A stretch of 64,000 bases of DNA. It comes from Podocnemis expansa. Its lineage: Eukaryota; Chordata; Testudines; Podocnemididae. The translations under genes were made by a program, and so were the position numbers. Below, piece by piece: positions 63,999-64,000 of this stretch; the stretch's first letter is position 1, and each line of letters opens with the position of its first letter. The notes under the pieces were generated by a model. That model did not search any database, had not been told where the DNA came from, and saw only the letters and a program-made list of their open reading frames with translations. The stretch is from the NCBI GenBank assembly GCA_007922195.1, contig ML682037.1:14022366-14086365 (forward strand), given 5' to 3'.

Positions 63999-64000
63999 TT

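Overview
The window is vertebrate genomic DNA, most likely from a turtle or a close sauropsid relative. Its only recognisable host gene is a plus-strand, multi-exon voltage-gated sodium channel alpha subunit, best matched to SCN8A (Nav1.6). Seventeen consecutive coding exons plus one alternative exon run from 10909 to 63947. They cover the region before domain I S1, domain I, the I-II linker, domain II, the II-III linker and the beginning of domain III S1. All exon phases agree: with one copy of exon 5 and the short form of exon 11 they give 3366 nt, or 1122 codons, with no stop. The first coding exon lies upstream of the window and the rest of domains III and IV lies downstream. The turtle assignment is an inference from the repeat content (DIRS elements, CR1-like 3' ends, tRNA-derived SINEs, and foldback repeats with the motif AGACTAACACGGCTA) and from an SCN8A sequence that is clearly not mammalian.

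The gene shows three classic splicing features of its family. Intron 2 (11028-13056) has the hallmarks of a minor-spliceosome U12-type AT-AC intron. Exon 5 exists as two mutually exclusive copies, 5N and 5A, 137 bp apart, which differ at the N/D position of the domain I S3-S4 region. Exon 11 has two in-frame donors 33 nt apart, adding or removing 11 residues. The exon 6 donor also carries a tandem GTAGGT motif.

The introns are full of mobile elements. Intron 1 carries a DIRS-type tyrosine-recombinase retrotransposon (about 1328-7911) with terminal inverted repeats, an internal complementary region, and decayed gag, RT, RNase H and recombinase segments. Intron 6 carries a second DIRS-type element in reverse orientation (about 26676-31566) with its own internal complementary region but no RT or recombinase that I can recognise. 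A third DIRS remnant lies at about 52880-54200. Intron 13 holds a Ty3/gypsy-type LTR element (47077-51773) with two LTRs, a 5-bp target duplication and disabled gag-pol frames. Several hAT-like nonautonomous elements have 8-bp target duplications, two of them with very GC-rich repetitive cores. There are Harbinger-like MITEs, and a repeated foldback family that includes a nearly perfect palindrome at 60190-60418.

I found no bacterial-type system, CRISPR array, operon or RNA gene, and no wholly new system. The most informative parts are the splicing architecture and the two DIRS elements with preserved internal complementary regions. Three assembly gaps (2952-3351, 26831-26840, 52422-52431) limit what can be read.
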